This document shows, piece after piece, positions 45,766 through 54,642 of a DNA stretch of 64,000 bases. Under the pieces are notes generated by a model. The model did not search any database, was not told the origin of the DNA, and saw nothing but the letters and a program-made list of their open reading frames with translations. The DNA lies in NCBI RefSeq assembly GCF_003626975.1, contig NZ_CP032616.1, positions 682,001-746,000 on the forward strand, given 5' to 3'. Numbering within the stretch: the stretch's first letter is position 1; the number at the start of each line of letters is the position of its first letter. The translations under genes and the position numbers were made by a program. The stretch is from Pseudomonas sp. DY-1. GTDB lineage: Bacteria > Pseudomonadota > Gammaproteobacteria > Pseudomonadales > Pseudomonadaceae.

Positions 45766-47721
45766 TCAGATTCGGAGCTCCGGCAGGTCACGGTACAACT
45801 CCAGCGCCTGCGGATTGGCCAGGGCATCGGTGTTCTTCACCGGTCGGCCATGCACCACGTTGCGTACCGCCAGTTCCACGATCTTGCCGCTCAGGGTGCG
45901 GGGGATGTCGGCCACGGCGATGATCTTTGCCGGCACATGGCGCGGGCTGGTGTTGGCGCGGATCACCTGGCGGATGCGTTCGCGCAGGGCATCGTCCAGC
46001 GGCACGCCGTCACGCAGGCGCACGAAGAGCACCACGCGCACGTCATTTTCCCAGTCCTGTCCAATGGCGATGGACTCCAGCACGTCCTCTATTTTCTCCA
46101 CCTGGCGATAGATCTCCGCGGTGCCGATGCGCACGCCGCCAGGGTTGAGCACCGCGTCGGAGCGCCCGTGGATCACCAGGCCACCGCGCGGGGTTTCCTC
46201 GGCATAGTCGCCATGCGCCCAGACGCCGGGGAAGGTGTCGAAGTAGGCGGCCTTGAACTTCGCGCCGTCCACGTCGTTCCAGAAACCCACCGGCATCGAC
46301 GGGAAGTGCCGCGCACAGACCAGTTCGCCTTTCTCGCCGAACACACGCCTGCCATCTTCGTTCCACACCTGCACGTCCATCCCCAGGCCCTTGCATTGCA
46401 GTTCGCCGCGCCATACCGGCAGTACCGGATTGCCCAGGGCGAAGCAGGACACGATGTCCGTTCCGCCAGAAATGGAGGACAGGCAGAGCTCGCCCTTGAT
46501 GTCGCGGTAGACGTACTCGAAGCTCTCGTGGGACAGCGGCGATCCGGTGGAGAGCAACGCCTTGAGCCGTTCCAGGCGGTGGCTCTGGCGCGGCTTGACA
46601 CCGGCTTTCTCCAGCGCGGCCAGGTACTTGGCGCTGGCGCCGAAGATGCTGATGCCCTCGGCATCGATCAGGTCCATCAGGCGTTCCGGCGCGGGGTGGA
46701 ACGGCGAGCCGTCATAGAGCACCAGAGTGGCGCCCAGGGCGAGGCCCGACACCAGCCAGTTCCACATCATCCAACCGCAGGTGGTGAAGTAGAACAGGGT
46801 GTCCGATGTCGTCAGATCGCAATGCAGGCCGTGCTCCTTGACGTGCTGCAGCAGGGTGCCGCCGACACCGTGGACGATGCACTTGGGTACCCCGGTAGTG
46901 CCGCTGGAATAGAGGATGTACAGCGGCTGGTCGAAGGGGACGGGGGTGAACGCGGGCTCGCCACCGGGCTGGTAGAAGTCGTTCCACAGGGCGACTCGTG
47001 CGCGTGTGGTGAAGTCCGTCGGGCGGGTCTCGGCTCGGGAATAGGGCACCACCACCAACTGCTCCAGCCAGGGCATGCGCTCGAGGACTTCATTCAGCTT
47101 GTCGGTCAGGTCCAGGTTCTTGCCCGCATAGCGGTACCCGGCGGCGGCGATCAGCACCTTCGGCTCGATCTGGCCGAAGCGGTCGATCACACCATGGGTG
47201 CCGAAGTCCGGCGAACAAGAGGACCAGGTAGCACCCAGGCTGGTGGCGGCGAGCATGCCCACCACGGCCTGCCAGGTATTGGGCATGAAGACTGCGACCC
47301 TGTCACCGACTCCCACGCCCATGGCCTTCAGGCTCTGCTGCAGGCCCGCGACGTGTGCGACCAGTTCGTTGTAGGTCAGTTGCACGCGGCTGCCGTCCTC
47401 GCCAATGGCCACCAGGGCAGGGTGGTTGTCGCGGCGTCGCAGCAGGTGCTCGGCGAAGTTCAGAGTCGCGCCGGGGAACCAGCGGGCACTGGGCATGGCT
47501 GGGCCTTCCTCCAGCACCGTGTCGGGTGGCGTGGAGAATCGGATGTCGAAGAACTCCATCAGTGCCTGCCAGAAGGCTTCGCGGCGGTCCAGGCTCCACG
47601 CGTGCAGGGCAGGGTAGTCGGGCAGGTCCAGGCCGTGGCGCTGGCACACCTTGCGGCGGAAGGCGTCCATGCGCGTAGCGGCGATCCGCACCGGGCTTGG
47701 GGTCCACAGTGGCTGATCCAT
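45766..47721 (-). CDS. Acetoacetyl-CoA synthetase
   Basis: A 651-residue ATP-dependent acyl-CoA synthetase of the acetyl-CoA synthetase superfamily. The AMP-binding motif YILYSSGTTGVPKCIVHGVG, LWNDF before it, the A5-type motif SISGGTDIVSCFALGNPVLP, and the C-terminal hinge and Lys motif DIPRTLSGKIVELAVRNVV are present. The N-terminal ACAS_N-like part with ARWFPGATLNFAEHLLRR marks the acetoacetate-specific branch. It converts acetoacetate plus CoA and ATP to acetoacetyl-CoA. It neighbours dhcR and the dhcAB-atoB-atoE genes, the arrangement recalled for P. aeruginosa PA1997-PA2002, and feeds AtoB. Confidence 0.93.
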   Translation of the reverse strand: MDQPLWTPSPVRIAATRMDAFRRKVCQRHGLDLPDYPALHAWSLDRREAFWQALMEFFDIRFSTPPDTVLEEGPAMPSARWFPGATLNFAEHLLRRRDNHPALVAIGEDGSRVQLTYNELVAHVAGLQQSLKAMGVGVGDRVAVFMPNTWQAVVGMLAATSLGATWSSCSPDFGTHGVIDRFGQIEPKVLIAAAGYRYAGKNLDLTDKLNEVLERMPWLEQLVVVPYSRAETRPTDFTTRARVALWNDFYQPGGEPAFTPVPFDQPLYILYSSGTTGVPKCIVHGVGGTLLQHVKEHGLHCDLTTSDTLFYFTTCGWMMWNWLVSGLALGATLVLYDGSPFHPAPERLMDLIDAEGISIFGASAKYLAALEKAGVKPRQSHRLERLKALLSTGSPLSHESFEYVYRDIKGELCLSSISGGTDIVSCFALGNPVLPVWRGELQCKGLGMDVQVWNEDGRRVFGEKGELVCARHFPSMPVGFWNDVDGAKFKAAYFDTFPGVWAHGDYAEETPRGGLVIHGRSDAVLNPGGVRIGTAEIYRQVEKIEDVLESIAIGQDWENDVRVVLFVRLRDGVPLDDALRERIRQVIRANTSPRHVPAKIIAVADIPRTLSGKIVELAVRNVVHGRPVKNTDALANPQALELYRDLPELRI

Positions 47722-47780
47722 CTGCGCATCCTCATCGAGTGATCAGGGTCGACCGGTTGCTATTCAGCATAGGCCCTGGC

Positions 47781-48689
47781 TCAGGGGCGGGTCAGGTCGA
47801 GGCGGCTCCAGTCGGGCGCGTGCAGCAGCACGTCGCTGAGTGCCTGGGCTGCGGTGGAGAGCTTGTGCTCGGCCAAGCGCAGCAGCCCTACCCGGCGCTC
47901 GACCTGCGGACTGTGCAGGGCAATGCAACGGGCGCCCAGTTCTTCCATCTGCCGAATGCACAGGCTGGGCACGGCGCTCACGCCCAGACCTTGGGCGACC
48001 ATCCGGCCCACTGTCACCAACTGATGGCTCTCGAAGGCCACCGGCAGACGTCCGTACTGCGGGGCGAGCACCTCCTCCAGCATCAGCCGCACCGCTGACG
48101 GGCGCTGCAGGGTGATGAAGTTGCCTTGCAGCAGTTCCGCCCAGCCGATGTCGGCGCGCTGGGCCAGCTCGCAGTCTCCCGGCACCACGGCGACGAAGCG
48201 GTCGGTGTAGAAGGGCGTGAAGTCGAGGCCGTCGAGGGAATCCGGTTCGAAGGCGATGCCCATTTCCACCCGACGGTTGCGCACCATTTCCAGTACTTGC
48301 TCGTTGATCACGTCGTGGACCGCCACGTTGACCTTGGGATGCTGGTCGCGGAAGGCCTTCAGTGCGGCCGGCAGCAGGTTGCCGGCGAACGAAGGCATCG
48401 CGGCGATAGAGACCTTGCCCAGTTGCAGGGTGAAGTGCTGACGCAGCAGTTCCTCGGCGTTGTCCCAATCCGCCAACAGGCGCCGGGCGATGGGCAGCAG
48501 GGTTTCGCCTTCGGGGGTCAGGGCCACGCTACGGGTGGTACGCACCAGTAACTGGCCGCCTAGGGAATCCTCCAGGTTCTTGATCGCCAGGCTAAGGGCC
48601 GGCTGCGACAGGTGTAGCCGCTCGCAGGCCTGAGCGAAGCTCAGGCTCTGCGCCACGGCAAGGAAGGCACGCAGCTGTTTGATGGTCAT
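47781..48689 (-). CDS. dhcR: LysR-family regulator of the dhcAB/ketoacid cluster (DhcR-like)
   Basis: A 302-residue LysR protein. The start at 48689 gives MTIKQLRAFLAVAQSLSFAQ with the helix-turn-helix ACERLHLSQPALSLAIKNLE, and an effector domain including GKVSIAAMPSFAGNLLPAAL. It reads away from dhcA with 119 bases between their starts. A GTTTG (48697-48701) and a matching CAAAC (48723-48727) lie in this gap and may be part of its site. Its place equals that of P. aeruginosa DhcR, an activator of dhcAB for carnitine/dehydrocarnitine use. Target identity is inferred from synteny. Confidence 0.88.
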   Translation of the reverse strand: MTIKQLRAFLAVAQSLSFAQACERLHLSQPALSLAIKNLEDSLGGQLLVRTTRSVALTPEGETLLPIARRLLADWDNAEELLRQHFTLQLGKVSIAAMPSFAGNLLPAALKAFRDQHPKVNVAVHDVINEQVLEMVRNRRVEMGIAFEPDSLDGLDFTPFYTDRFVAVVPGDCELAQRADIGWAELLQGNFITLQRPSAVRLMLEEVLAPQYGRLPVAFESHQLVTVGRMVAQGLGVSAVPSLCIRQMEELGARCIALHSPQVERRVGLLRLAEHKLSTAAQALSDVLLHAPDWSRLDLTRP

Positions 48690-48808
48690 TGATTTGGTTT
48701 GCTTATTAATCGTTAGGAAAAACAAACTTAACAAATCAGTCTTGTCAGGAGAAGCTCTGGCCCACTCACCGGCGGCACTCCGTCGCGACCAATAAAGACA
48801 AGAGGCAC
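48690..48808. promoter_or_regulatory. Divergent promoter region dhcR / dhcA
   Basis: 119 AT-richer bases between two divergent starts. An imperfect inverted repeat GTTTG-N21-CAAAC at 48697-48727 includes TTATTAATCGTTAGGAA, a plausible LysR operator. Not verified. Confidence 0.5.
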
Positions 48809-49513
48809 ATGAGCATGAGTGGACTCGACAAGCGCGTTTACAGCTACGAGGAAGCCCTGGACGGGCTGACCGACAACATGACCGTCCTGGCCGGTGGTTT
48901 CGGCATCTGTGGCATTCCCGAGAACCTGATCGCCGAGATCCGCCGTCGTGGCGTCAAGGGCCTCACCGTGGTTTCCAACAACTGCGGTATCGATGGATTC
49001 GGCCTGGGCGTACTGCTCGAAGACCGCCAGATTCGCAAGATGATCGCCTCCTACGTGGGCGAGAACGCCCTGTTCGAAAAGCAGCTGCTCAGCGGCGAAC
49101 TGGAAGTCGAACTGACTCCCCAAGGCACCCTCGCCGAGAAGATGCGCGCAGGTGGTGCCGGCATCCCGGCCTTCTTCACCGCCACCGGCTACGGCACCCC
49201 GGTTGCCGAAGGCAAGGAAGTGCGTGAGTTCAACGGTCGCAAGTTCATCCTCGAGCCGTCGATTACCGGCGACTTCGCCATCGTCAAAGGCTGGAAGGCC
49301 GATCACTTCGGTAACGTGATCTATCGCCACACCGCGCAGAACTTCAACCCGCTGGCGGCCACCGCCGGCCGTATCACCGTGGTCGAGGTGGAAGAAATCG
49401 TCGAGCCGGGCGAACTGGATCCGGCACACATCCACACTCCCGGCATCTATGTCGATCGCATCATCCAGGGCAGCTTCGAGAAGCGCATCGAAAAGCGCAC
49501 CGTTCGCTCCTGA
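48809..49513 (+). CDS. dhcA: 3-ketoacid CoA-transferase subunit A (DhcA/AtoD type)
   Basis: A 234-residue subunit. Two in-frame ATGs, 48809 and 48815, follow AAGAGG; 48815 has better spacing, so the first two residues may be absent. The class I CoA-transferase alpha signature is present: [20 protein letters not shown] and the [15 protein letters not shown] segment. The chain ends with [20 protein letters not shown]. With subunit B it moves CoA from succinyl-CoA (or acetyl-CoA) to a 3-ketoacid such as acetoacetate or dehydrocarnitine. It is followed 36 bases later by dhcB. The P. aeruginosa relative is required for carnitine degradation; here acetoacetate is equally possible. Confidence 0.92.
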   Translation: MSMSGLDKRVYSYEEALDGLTDNMTVLAGGFGICGIPENLIAEIRRRGVKGLTVVSNNCGIDGFGLGVLLEDRQIRKMIASYVGENALFEKQLLSGELEVELTPQGTLAEKMRAGGAGIPAFFTATGYGTPVAEGKEVREFNGRKFILEPSITGDFAIVKGWKADHFGNVIYRHTAQNFNPLAATAGRITVVEVEEIVEPGELDPAHIHTPGIYVDRIIQGSFEKRIEKRTVRS

Positions 49514-49549
49514 TCCTGACCACGACAAAAAGAATTCGAGGAAACCGAC

Positions 49550-50206
49550 ATGGCACTGACCCGCGAACAGATGGCCCAGCGCGTGGCCCGCGAACTGAAA
49601 GACGGCTACTACGTGAACCTGGGGATCGGCATCCCGACCCTGGTCGCCAACTACGTGCCCGAAGGCATGGAAGTGATGCTGCAGTCCGAGAACGGCCTGC
49701 TGGGCATGGGCGCGTTCCCTACCGACGCTGAAGTCGACGCCGACATGATCAACGCCGGCAAGCAGACCGTAACCGCGGTGAAGGGTGCTTCTATCTTCTC
49801 CTCCGCCGAGTCCTTCGCGATGATCCGTGGCGGTCACGTGGACCTCACCGTGCTCGGTGCGTTCGAAGTGGACGTGCAGGGCAACATCGCCTCCTGGATG
49901 ATCCCGGGCAAGCTGGTCAAGGGTATGGGCGGCGCCATGGACCTGGTGGCCGGTGCCGACAACATCATCGTCACCATGACCCATGCGTCCAAGGAGGGTG
50001 AGTCCAAGCTGCTGGAGAGCTGCTCGCTGCCGCTGACCGGCGCCGGCTGCATCCGCAAGGTGCTGACCGACCTGGCTTACCTGGAGATCGAGAATGGCGC
50101 TTTCATCCTGCGTGAAACCGCACCGGGTGTGAGCATCGCCGAGATCGCCGAGAAAACCGCCGGCCGCCTGATCGTCCCGGACGACGTGGTCGAAATGACG
50201 TTCTGA
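49550..50206 (+). CDS. dhcB: 3-ketoacid CoA-transferase subunit B (DhcB/AtoA type)
   Basis: A 218-residue subunit starting at 49550. It opens MALTREQMAQRVARELKDGY and has YVNLGIGIPTLVANYVPEGM and the catalytic glutamate motif VMLQSENGLLGMGAFPTDAE (Glu in SENG). GAFEVDVQGNIASWMIPGKL and KGMGGAMDLVAGADNIIVTM follow, as in E. coli AtoA and mitochondrial SCOT. It forms the heterotetramer with the preceding product. A terminator at 50222-50265 lies just after it, so atoB may be transcribed separately or by read-through. Confidence 0.93.
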   Translation: MALTREQMAQRVARELKDGYYVNLGIGIPTLVANYVPEGMEVMLQSENGLLGMGAFPTDAEVDADMINAGKQTVTAVKGASIFSSAESFAMIRGGHVDLTVLGAFEVDVQGNIASWMIPGKLVKGMGGAMDLVAGADNIIVTMTHASKEGESKLLESCSLPLTGAGCIRKVLTDLAYLEIENGAFILRETAPGVSIAEIAEKTAGRLIVPDDVVEMTF

Positions 50207-50221
50207 TTGCTCTGCCGCTCT

Positions 50222-50265
50222 GGAGGAGGCCACCACGCATGGCGCTCCTCCGGCGCGGTTTTTTT
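50222..50265 (+). terminator. Intrinsic terminator after dhcB
   Basis: GGAGGAGGCCA pairs with TGGCGCTCCTCC (one bulge), then GGCGCGG and TTTTTTT. It follows the dhcB stop by 15 bases. Confidence 0.7.
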
Positions 50266-50274
50266 AATGTATTT

Positions 50275-50332
50275 GCAGGAGCGAGCTTGCTCGCGAAGAT
50301 CGCTTCGATTCGCGAGCAAGCTCGCTCCTGCG
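50275..50332. repeat. REP element, GCAGGAGCGAGCTTGCTCGCG family
   Basis: GCAGGAGCGAGCTTGCTCGCG (50275-50295) and CGCGAGCAAGCTCGCTCCTGC face each other over about 15 bases, giving a nearly perfect 21-bp stem. It lies between the terminator and atoB. Confidence 0.9.
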
Positions 50333-50350
50333 TATCAAATGGAGTCCTCC

Positions 50351-51529
50351 ATGCAAGACGTCGTAATCGTTGCCGCCACCCGTACCGCCATTGGCAGCTT
50401 CCAGGGTGCCCTGGCCAACATTCCCGCCCATGAACTGGGTGCTGCCGTAATCCGTCAGCTGCTGGCCCAGACCGGTTTGAAAGGCGAGCAGGTCGATGAA
50501 GTGATCCTCGGCCAGGTACTCACCGCCGGTGCCGGCCAGAACCCGGCGCGCCAGGCCGCCATCCTCGCCGGCCTGCCCGTCGAAGTACCGGCCATGAGCC
50601 TGAACAAGCTCTGCGGCTCTGGCCTCAAGGCCCTGCACCTGGGCATCCAGGCGATTCGCTGCGGTGATGCCGAAGTGATCATCGCCGGCGGCCAGGAAAG
50701 CATGAGTCTGGCGCCCTACATCCTTCCGGCAGCCCGCACCGGCATGCGCATGGGCCACGCCAAGGCCCTGGACAGCATGATCCATGACGGCCTGACCGAC
50801 GCCTTCAACGGCTATCACATGGGCGTTACCGCCGAAAACCTGGTGGAGAAGTACGGCCTGACCCGCGAGCAGCAGGACGCTTTCGCCGCCGCTTCCCAGC
50901 AGAAGGCCGCCGCCGCCATCGAGGCCGGGCGTTTCAAGGATGAGATCACCCCCATCCTGATTCCGCAGAAGAAGGGCGACCCCGTCGCCTTCGACACCGA
51001 CGAAGGCCCGCGTGCCGGCACCACCGCCGAGTCCCTGGCCAAGCTGAAGCCAGCCTTCAAGAAGGACGGCAGCGTCACTGCCGGCAATGCCTCCACCCTC
51101 AACGATGGCGCTGCCGCTGTGGTGCTGATGAGCGCCAACAAGGCCGAGTCCCTGGGGCTGCCGGTGCTGGCGCGGATCAAGGCCTACGCTAACTCCGGCG
51201 TCGACCCGGCCATCATGGGCATCGGCCCGGTGACCGCTACCCGTCGTTGCCTGGACAAGGCCGGCTGGAACCTCGCTGACCTGGACCTGATCGAAGCCAA
51301 CGAAGCCTTCGCCGCGCAGTCGCTGTCGGTCGGCAAGGAGCTGGGTTGGGACATGGCCAAGGTCAACGTCAACGGCGGCGCCATCGCCCTGGGTCACCCC
51401 ATCGGCGCTTCCGGCTGCCGCGTACTGGTGAGCCTGCTGCACGAAATGATCAAGCGCGACGCGAAGAAGGGTCTTGCCACCCTCTGCATCGGTGGTGGCA
51501 TGGGCGTGTCCCTGGCCATCGAGCGCTAA
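50351..51529 (+). CDS. atoB: Acetyl-CoA acetyltransferase (thiolase II)
   Basis: A 392-residue thiolase starting at 50351, 10 bases after GGAG. It shows [20 protein letters not shown] with the acyl-carrying Cys near residue 89, [11 protein letters not shown], and [20 protein letters not shown] with the catalytic His. The end [14 protein letters not shown] carries the second catalytic Cys. It splits acetoacetyl-CoA into two acetyl-CoA, the last step of the acetoacetate route served by the synthetase, the CoA-transferase and, through liuE, leucine breakdown. Length is normal. Confidence 0.96.
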   Translation: MQDVVIVAATRTAIGSFQGALANIPAHELGAAVIRQLLAQTGLKGEQVDEVILGQVLTAGAGQNPARQAAILAGLPVEVPAMSLNKLCGSGLKALHLGIQAIRCGDAEVIIAGGQESMSLAPYILPAARTGMRMGHAKALDSMIHDGLTDAFNGYHMGVTAENLVEKYGLTREQQDAFAAASQQKAAAAIEAGRFKDEITPILIPQKKGDPVAFDTDEGPRAGTTAESLAKLKPAFKKDGSVTAGNASTLNDGAAAVVLMSANKAESLGLPVLARIKAYANSGVDPAIMGIGPVTATRRCLDKAGWNLADLDLIEANEAFAAQSLSVGKELGWDMAKVNVNGGAIALGHPIGASGCRVLVSLLHEMIKRDAKKGLATLCIGGGMGVSLAIER

Positions 51530-51543
51530 GCCGCAACACATTC

Positions 51544-51595
51544 GACCCGCGCTGCGGGTCATGTAGGGTGGAAATCGCTTTTGATTTCCACCCTA
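51544..51595. terminator. Two adjacent hairpins after atoB
   Basis: GACCCGC/GCGGGTC (51544-51560, loop GCT) and the perfect 13-bp pair TAGGGTGGAAATC/GATTTCCACCCTA (51564-51595, loop GCTTTT). No T-run follows, so termination may be rho-dependent or the second may be a dispersed repeat. Confidence 0.55.
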
Positions 51596-51662
51596 GGCGC
51601 TACGTCCGGACTCCGATGGTGGATCGATGAAGCGTGATCCACCCTCCGGCAGCTTCACCCTC

Positions 51663-51724
51663 GTAGGTTGGCGCTGAGTTAGGCGGGCCCAATCGTTGGG
51701 CCTCGCAGGCTCGGACCAACCTAC
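51663..51724. repeat. GTAGGTTGG-family repeat between atoB and atoE
   Basis: GTAGGTTGG (51663-51671) and CCAACCTAC (51716-51724) enclose a second hairpin GGGCCCAA/TTGGGCC. Related to 39602-39658. Confidence 0.75.
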
Positions 51725-51976
51725 GGCTGCTTCACCTATAACTAGAAAGTTCCAACGGACCGGGCCCACCTGGTCCTCGCAAGGCCATCACGCACGAGCC
51801 CAAGGCCGAACGGTCACGGGCACCAGACCTCGCCATGCCCCAATAGGGCGTGGCGTCGTCGTTTCAGACAGAAAGAGGGCAAAGACCCTCGGATTCGACC
51901 AAGACCACTGTCCCGGCGCCCGGCTGCAATTGCGGCTGGGCGATTGCCGATAAAAACAACACTCCCGAGGTACCCG

Positions 51977-53395
51977 ATGGCCACACAACTTCAAGAAAGC
52001 CGCTCAGCACGCTTTGCCATGCGTTGCTCCGCCTGGGCGGAACGCTGGTTCCCCGACTCCTGGGTCTTCGCCGCAGTTGCCGTACTGCTGGTTACCGTCG
52101 CTGCCTTGGGCATGGGTGCCCCGGCCAGCCAGGCCGCCAAGGCCTTCGGCGACGGATTCTGGAGCCTGATTCCCTTCACCATGCAAATGGCCTTCGTGGT
52201 CATTGGTGGCTACGTGGTCGCCAGCTCCGGCCCGGCCTCGCGCCTGATCGACCTGTTGGCACGCGTGCCGAAGAACGGCCGTTCTGCCGTGTGCTGGGTG
52301 GCGCTGATCTCCATGGTCGCGTCACTGTTGAACTGGGGCCTCTCCCTGGTGTTCGGAGGCCTGCTGGTACGCGCGCTGGCCCGCCGTGAAGAGCTCAAGA
52401 TGGACTACCGAGCCGCCGGTGCCGCCGCCTACCTGGGCCTGGGCGCCGTGTGGGCACTGGGGCTTTCGTCCTCGGCCGCGCAGCTGCAGGCCAACCCGGC
52501 CAGCTTACCGCCGTCGATCCTCGCCATCACTGGCGTGATCCCCTTCACCGAAACCATCTTCCTCTGGCAGTCGGGCGTGATGCTGCTGGCGCTGGTCGTC
52601 GTGTCGCTGATCATTGCCTACATGACCGCACCCAGTGCCGCCAGCGCCCGTGACGCCAAGGCCTGCGGCATTGACCCAAGCTTCACCGCACCGCCGCAGG
52701 TCAAGCCGACCCGTCCGGGCGAATGGCTGGAACACAGCCCATTGCTGATCATCCTGCTGGTGGCTCTGGCGGGAGGCTGGCTGGCCCAGGAGTTCGCCAG
52801 CAAGCCGGCGATCACCGCCATCTCCGGCCTGAACACCTACAACCTGTTGTTCATCATGGCTGGCGCTTTGCTGCACTGGCGCCCGCGCAGCTTCCTGGAT
52901 GCCGTGGCCCGCGCTGTGCCCACCACCACCGGCGTGCTGATCCAGTTCCCGCTGTACGGCTCCATCGCCGCCATCATGACTACCGTGAACGGCAGTGACG
53001 GTCAGACCCTGGCACACCACATCTCCACCTTCTTCGTGCAGATCGCCAACCACGACACCTATGCGCTGCTGATGGGGGTGTATTCGGCCGTACTGGGCTT
53101 CTTCATCCCATCCGGTGGCGGCAAGTGGATCATCGAGGCGCCCTATGTGATGCAGGTGGCCAATGAGCTGCAATACCACCTGGGCTGGTCGGTGCAGATC
53201 TACAACGCCGCCGAGGCGCTGCCGAACCTGATCAACCCGTTCTACATGCTGCCTCTGCTGGGCGTTCTGGGCCTGAAGGCGCGCGATCTGATCGGCTTCT
53301 CCTTCGTCCAGTTGCTGGTGCACATCCCGCTGGTGATGGTGCTGCTGTGGGCGCTGGGTACAACGCTGACGTATGTGCCGCCGGTCATGCCCTGA
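51977..53395 (+). CDS. atoE: Short-chain fatty acid transporter AtoE
   Basis: A 472-residue inner-membrane protein. The start at 51977 (MATQLQESRSARFAMRCSAW) follows GAGGTACCCG. It has about twelve hydrophobic segments. WFPDSWVFAAVAVLLVTVAA, LLNWGLSLVFGGLLVRALAR and FFIPSGGGKWIIEAPYVMQ are strongly conserved in the AtoE family. It imports butyrate, acetoacetate or similar short-chain acids. It follows atoB after a 447-base gap full of repeats, so it probably has its own promoter. In P. aeruginosa the equivalent gene has the same place. Confidence 0.93.
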   Translation: MATQLQESRSARFAMRCSAWAERWFPDSWVFAAVAVLLVTVAALGMGAPASQAAKAFGDGFWSLIPFTMQMAFVVIGGYVVASSGPASRLIDLLARVPKNGRSAVCWVALISMVASLLNWGLSLVFGGLLVRALARREELKMDYRAAGAAAYLGLGAVWALGLSSSAAQLQANPASLPPSILAITGVIPFTETIFLWQSGVMLLALVVVSLIIAYMTAPSAASARDAKACGIDPSFTAPPQVKPTRPGEWLEHSPLLIILLVALAGGWLAQEFASKPAITAISGLNTYNLLFIMAGALLHWRPRSFLDAVARAVPTTTGVLIQFPLYGSIAAIMTTVNGSDGQTLAHHISTFFVQIANHDTYALLMGVYSAVLGFFIPSGGGKWIIEAPYVMQVANELQYHLGWSVQIYNAAEALPNLINPFYMLPLLGVLGLKARDLIGFSFVQLLVHIPLVMVLLWALGTTLTYVPPVMP

Positions 53396-53462
53396 GGGTA
53401 AGGAGGGAAGGCATCCCTCACCCGATCACAGCGCGCAATCCTGAACGGTCGCACGGACAGCC

Positions 53463-53499
53463 CCCTCTCCCTAAGGGAGAGGGTTGGGGTGAGGGGGCA
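53463..53499. terminator. Hairpin after atoE
   Basis: CCCTCTCCCT and AGGGAGAGGG form a perfect stem, followed by TTGGGGTGAGGGGGC. This is a common Pseudomonas intergenic hairpin and probably terminates atoE. Confidence 0.6.
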
Positions 53500-53558
53500 T
53501 GCCTTTCACCCAACAAGACCTTCAGATTGAAACCGTAGCCGGAGCGCTACGCACTCCT

Positions 53559-53583
53559 TGGCGAATGAATTCACCCCTGTAGT
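53559..53583. repeat. Half REP-like element, GTAGGGGCG family
   Basis: TTGGCGAATGAATTCACCCC followed by TGTAG equals the right arm of the GTAGGGGCG elements; its partner arm is not visible. Confidence 0.6.
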
Positions 53584-53600
53584 GGAGGGGCGAACCGCTA

Positions 53601-54506
53601 TCAGCCCCTCTTCGCCAGAATGGCCCGCGCCACCCGCGAGCCATTTTCCTTGCCGAGCACTGCGCAGATGCGTTGGCCGGCGTCCACCAGCCTGCCCATG
53701 TCGATGCCGGTCTCGATGCCCATGCCATTGAGCAGGTAGAGCACGTCCTCGGTGGCGACGTTGCCGGTAGCGCCCTTGGCATAGGGGCAACCGCCCAGCC
53801 CCGCGACCGAGCTGTCGAACACGGCGATGCCTTCCAACAGGCTGGCATGAATGTTCGCCACGGCCTGGCCGAAGGTGTCGTGGAAGTGACCGGCGAGCCT
53901 GTCGCGCGGCACGCGGGTACCCACCACGTTGATCAGGTGGCGGGTTGCGCCGGCGGTGCCGGTGCCGATGGTGTCGCCCAGGGAAACTTCGTAGCAGCCC
54001 ATGGCGTAGAGCTCGGCGGCGACGGCGGCCACCTGCTCGGCGGGCACCTCACCGTCATAGGGACAGCCCAGCACGCAGGACACGTAGCCACGCACGCTGA
54101 TGCCATTGGCCTTGGCCGCTTCCATCACCGGCAGGAAACGTTCCAGGCTCTCGGCGATCGAGCAGTTGATGTTCTTCTGCGAGAAGGACTCGGATGCGGC
54201 GGCGAACACCGCCACTTCCTTCACTCCAGCTTCCACCGCGGCTTCGAAGCCTTTCAGGTTCGGCGCCAGAGCCGCGTAGGTCACGCCGGCCTTGCGCTGA
54301 ATCTGCGCGAAGACTTCGGCGGAACCTGCCATCTGCGGCACCCACTTGGGCGATACGAAACTGCCGACTTCGACATAGCCGAGGCCGGCGGCGGTGAGAT
54401 CGTCCACCAGGCGCACCTTATCGGCGACGCTGATGGGGTGTTTCTCGTTCTGCAGGCCATCGCGCGGGCCGACTTCGACCAGGCGAACCTTGCTGGGAAT
54501 AGTCAT
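53601..54506 (-). CDS. liuE: Hydroxymethylglutaryl-CoA lyase
   Basis: A 301-residue TIM-barrel lyase. It opens KVRLVEVGPRDGLQNEKHPI with the metal-binding Asp and continues VEVGSFVSPKWVPQMAGSAE. It has the metal His pair in GHFHDTFGQAVANIHASLLE. The signature loop with the catalytic Cys is SVAGLGGCPYAKGATGNVAT. It cleaves HMG-CoA to acetoacetate and acetyl-CoA, completing leucine breakdown; the acetoacetate can then pass to the neighbouring synthetase/transferase and AtoB. It is the last gene of the liu unit and is separated from liuD by 136 bases holding an inverted repeat. Confidence 0.96.
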   Translation of the reverse strand: MTIPSKVRLVEVGPRDGLQNEKHPISVADKVRLVDDLTAAGLGYVEVGSFVSPKWVPQMAGSAEVFAQIQRKAGVTYAALAPNLKGFEAAVEAGVKEVAVFAAASESFSQKNINCSIAESLERFLPVMEAAKANGISVRGYVSCVLGCPYDGEVPAEQVAAVAAELYAMGCYEVSLGDTIGTGTAGATRHLINVVGTRVPRDRLAGHFHDTFGQAVANIHASLLEGIAVFDSSVAGLGGCPYAKGATGNVATEDVLYLLNGMGIETGIDMGRLVDAGQRICAVLGKENGSRVARAILAKRG

Positions 54507-54576
54507 TGCGTCATCTCTCGAGTCAGGGTGTCCGGCTTTGCAAGCCCGGCACCAACCTACGACCTAAATGCATTGG

Positions 54577-54629
54577 TGCGCACGGCGCACCCTACATCCG
54601 GGATCTCCCAGGTAGGGTGCGCCGTGCGC
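54577..54629. repeat. Perfect long inverted repeat between liuD and liuE
   Basis: TGCGCACGGCGCACCCTAC is answered by GTAGGGTGCGCCGTGCGC, 18-bp arms, 16-base loop. It lies in the liuDE gap and may modulate liuE mRNA level. Confidence 0.75.
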
Positions 54630-54642
54630 GCCGGACAAGGCG

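Noticed and set aside
45730..47742. Long plus-strand open frame opposite acetoacetyl-CoA synthetase
   Set aside because: The minus strand carries all AMP-binding enzyme motifs; the opposite frame has no family features.
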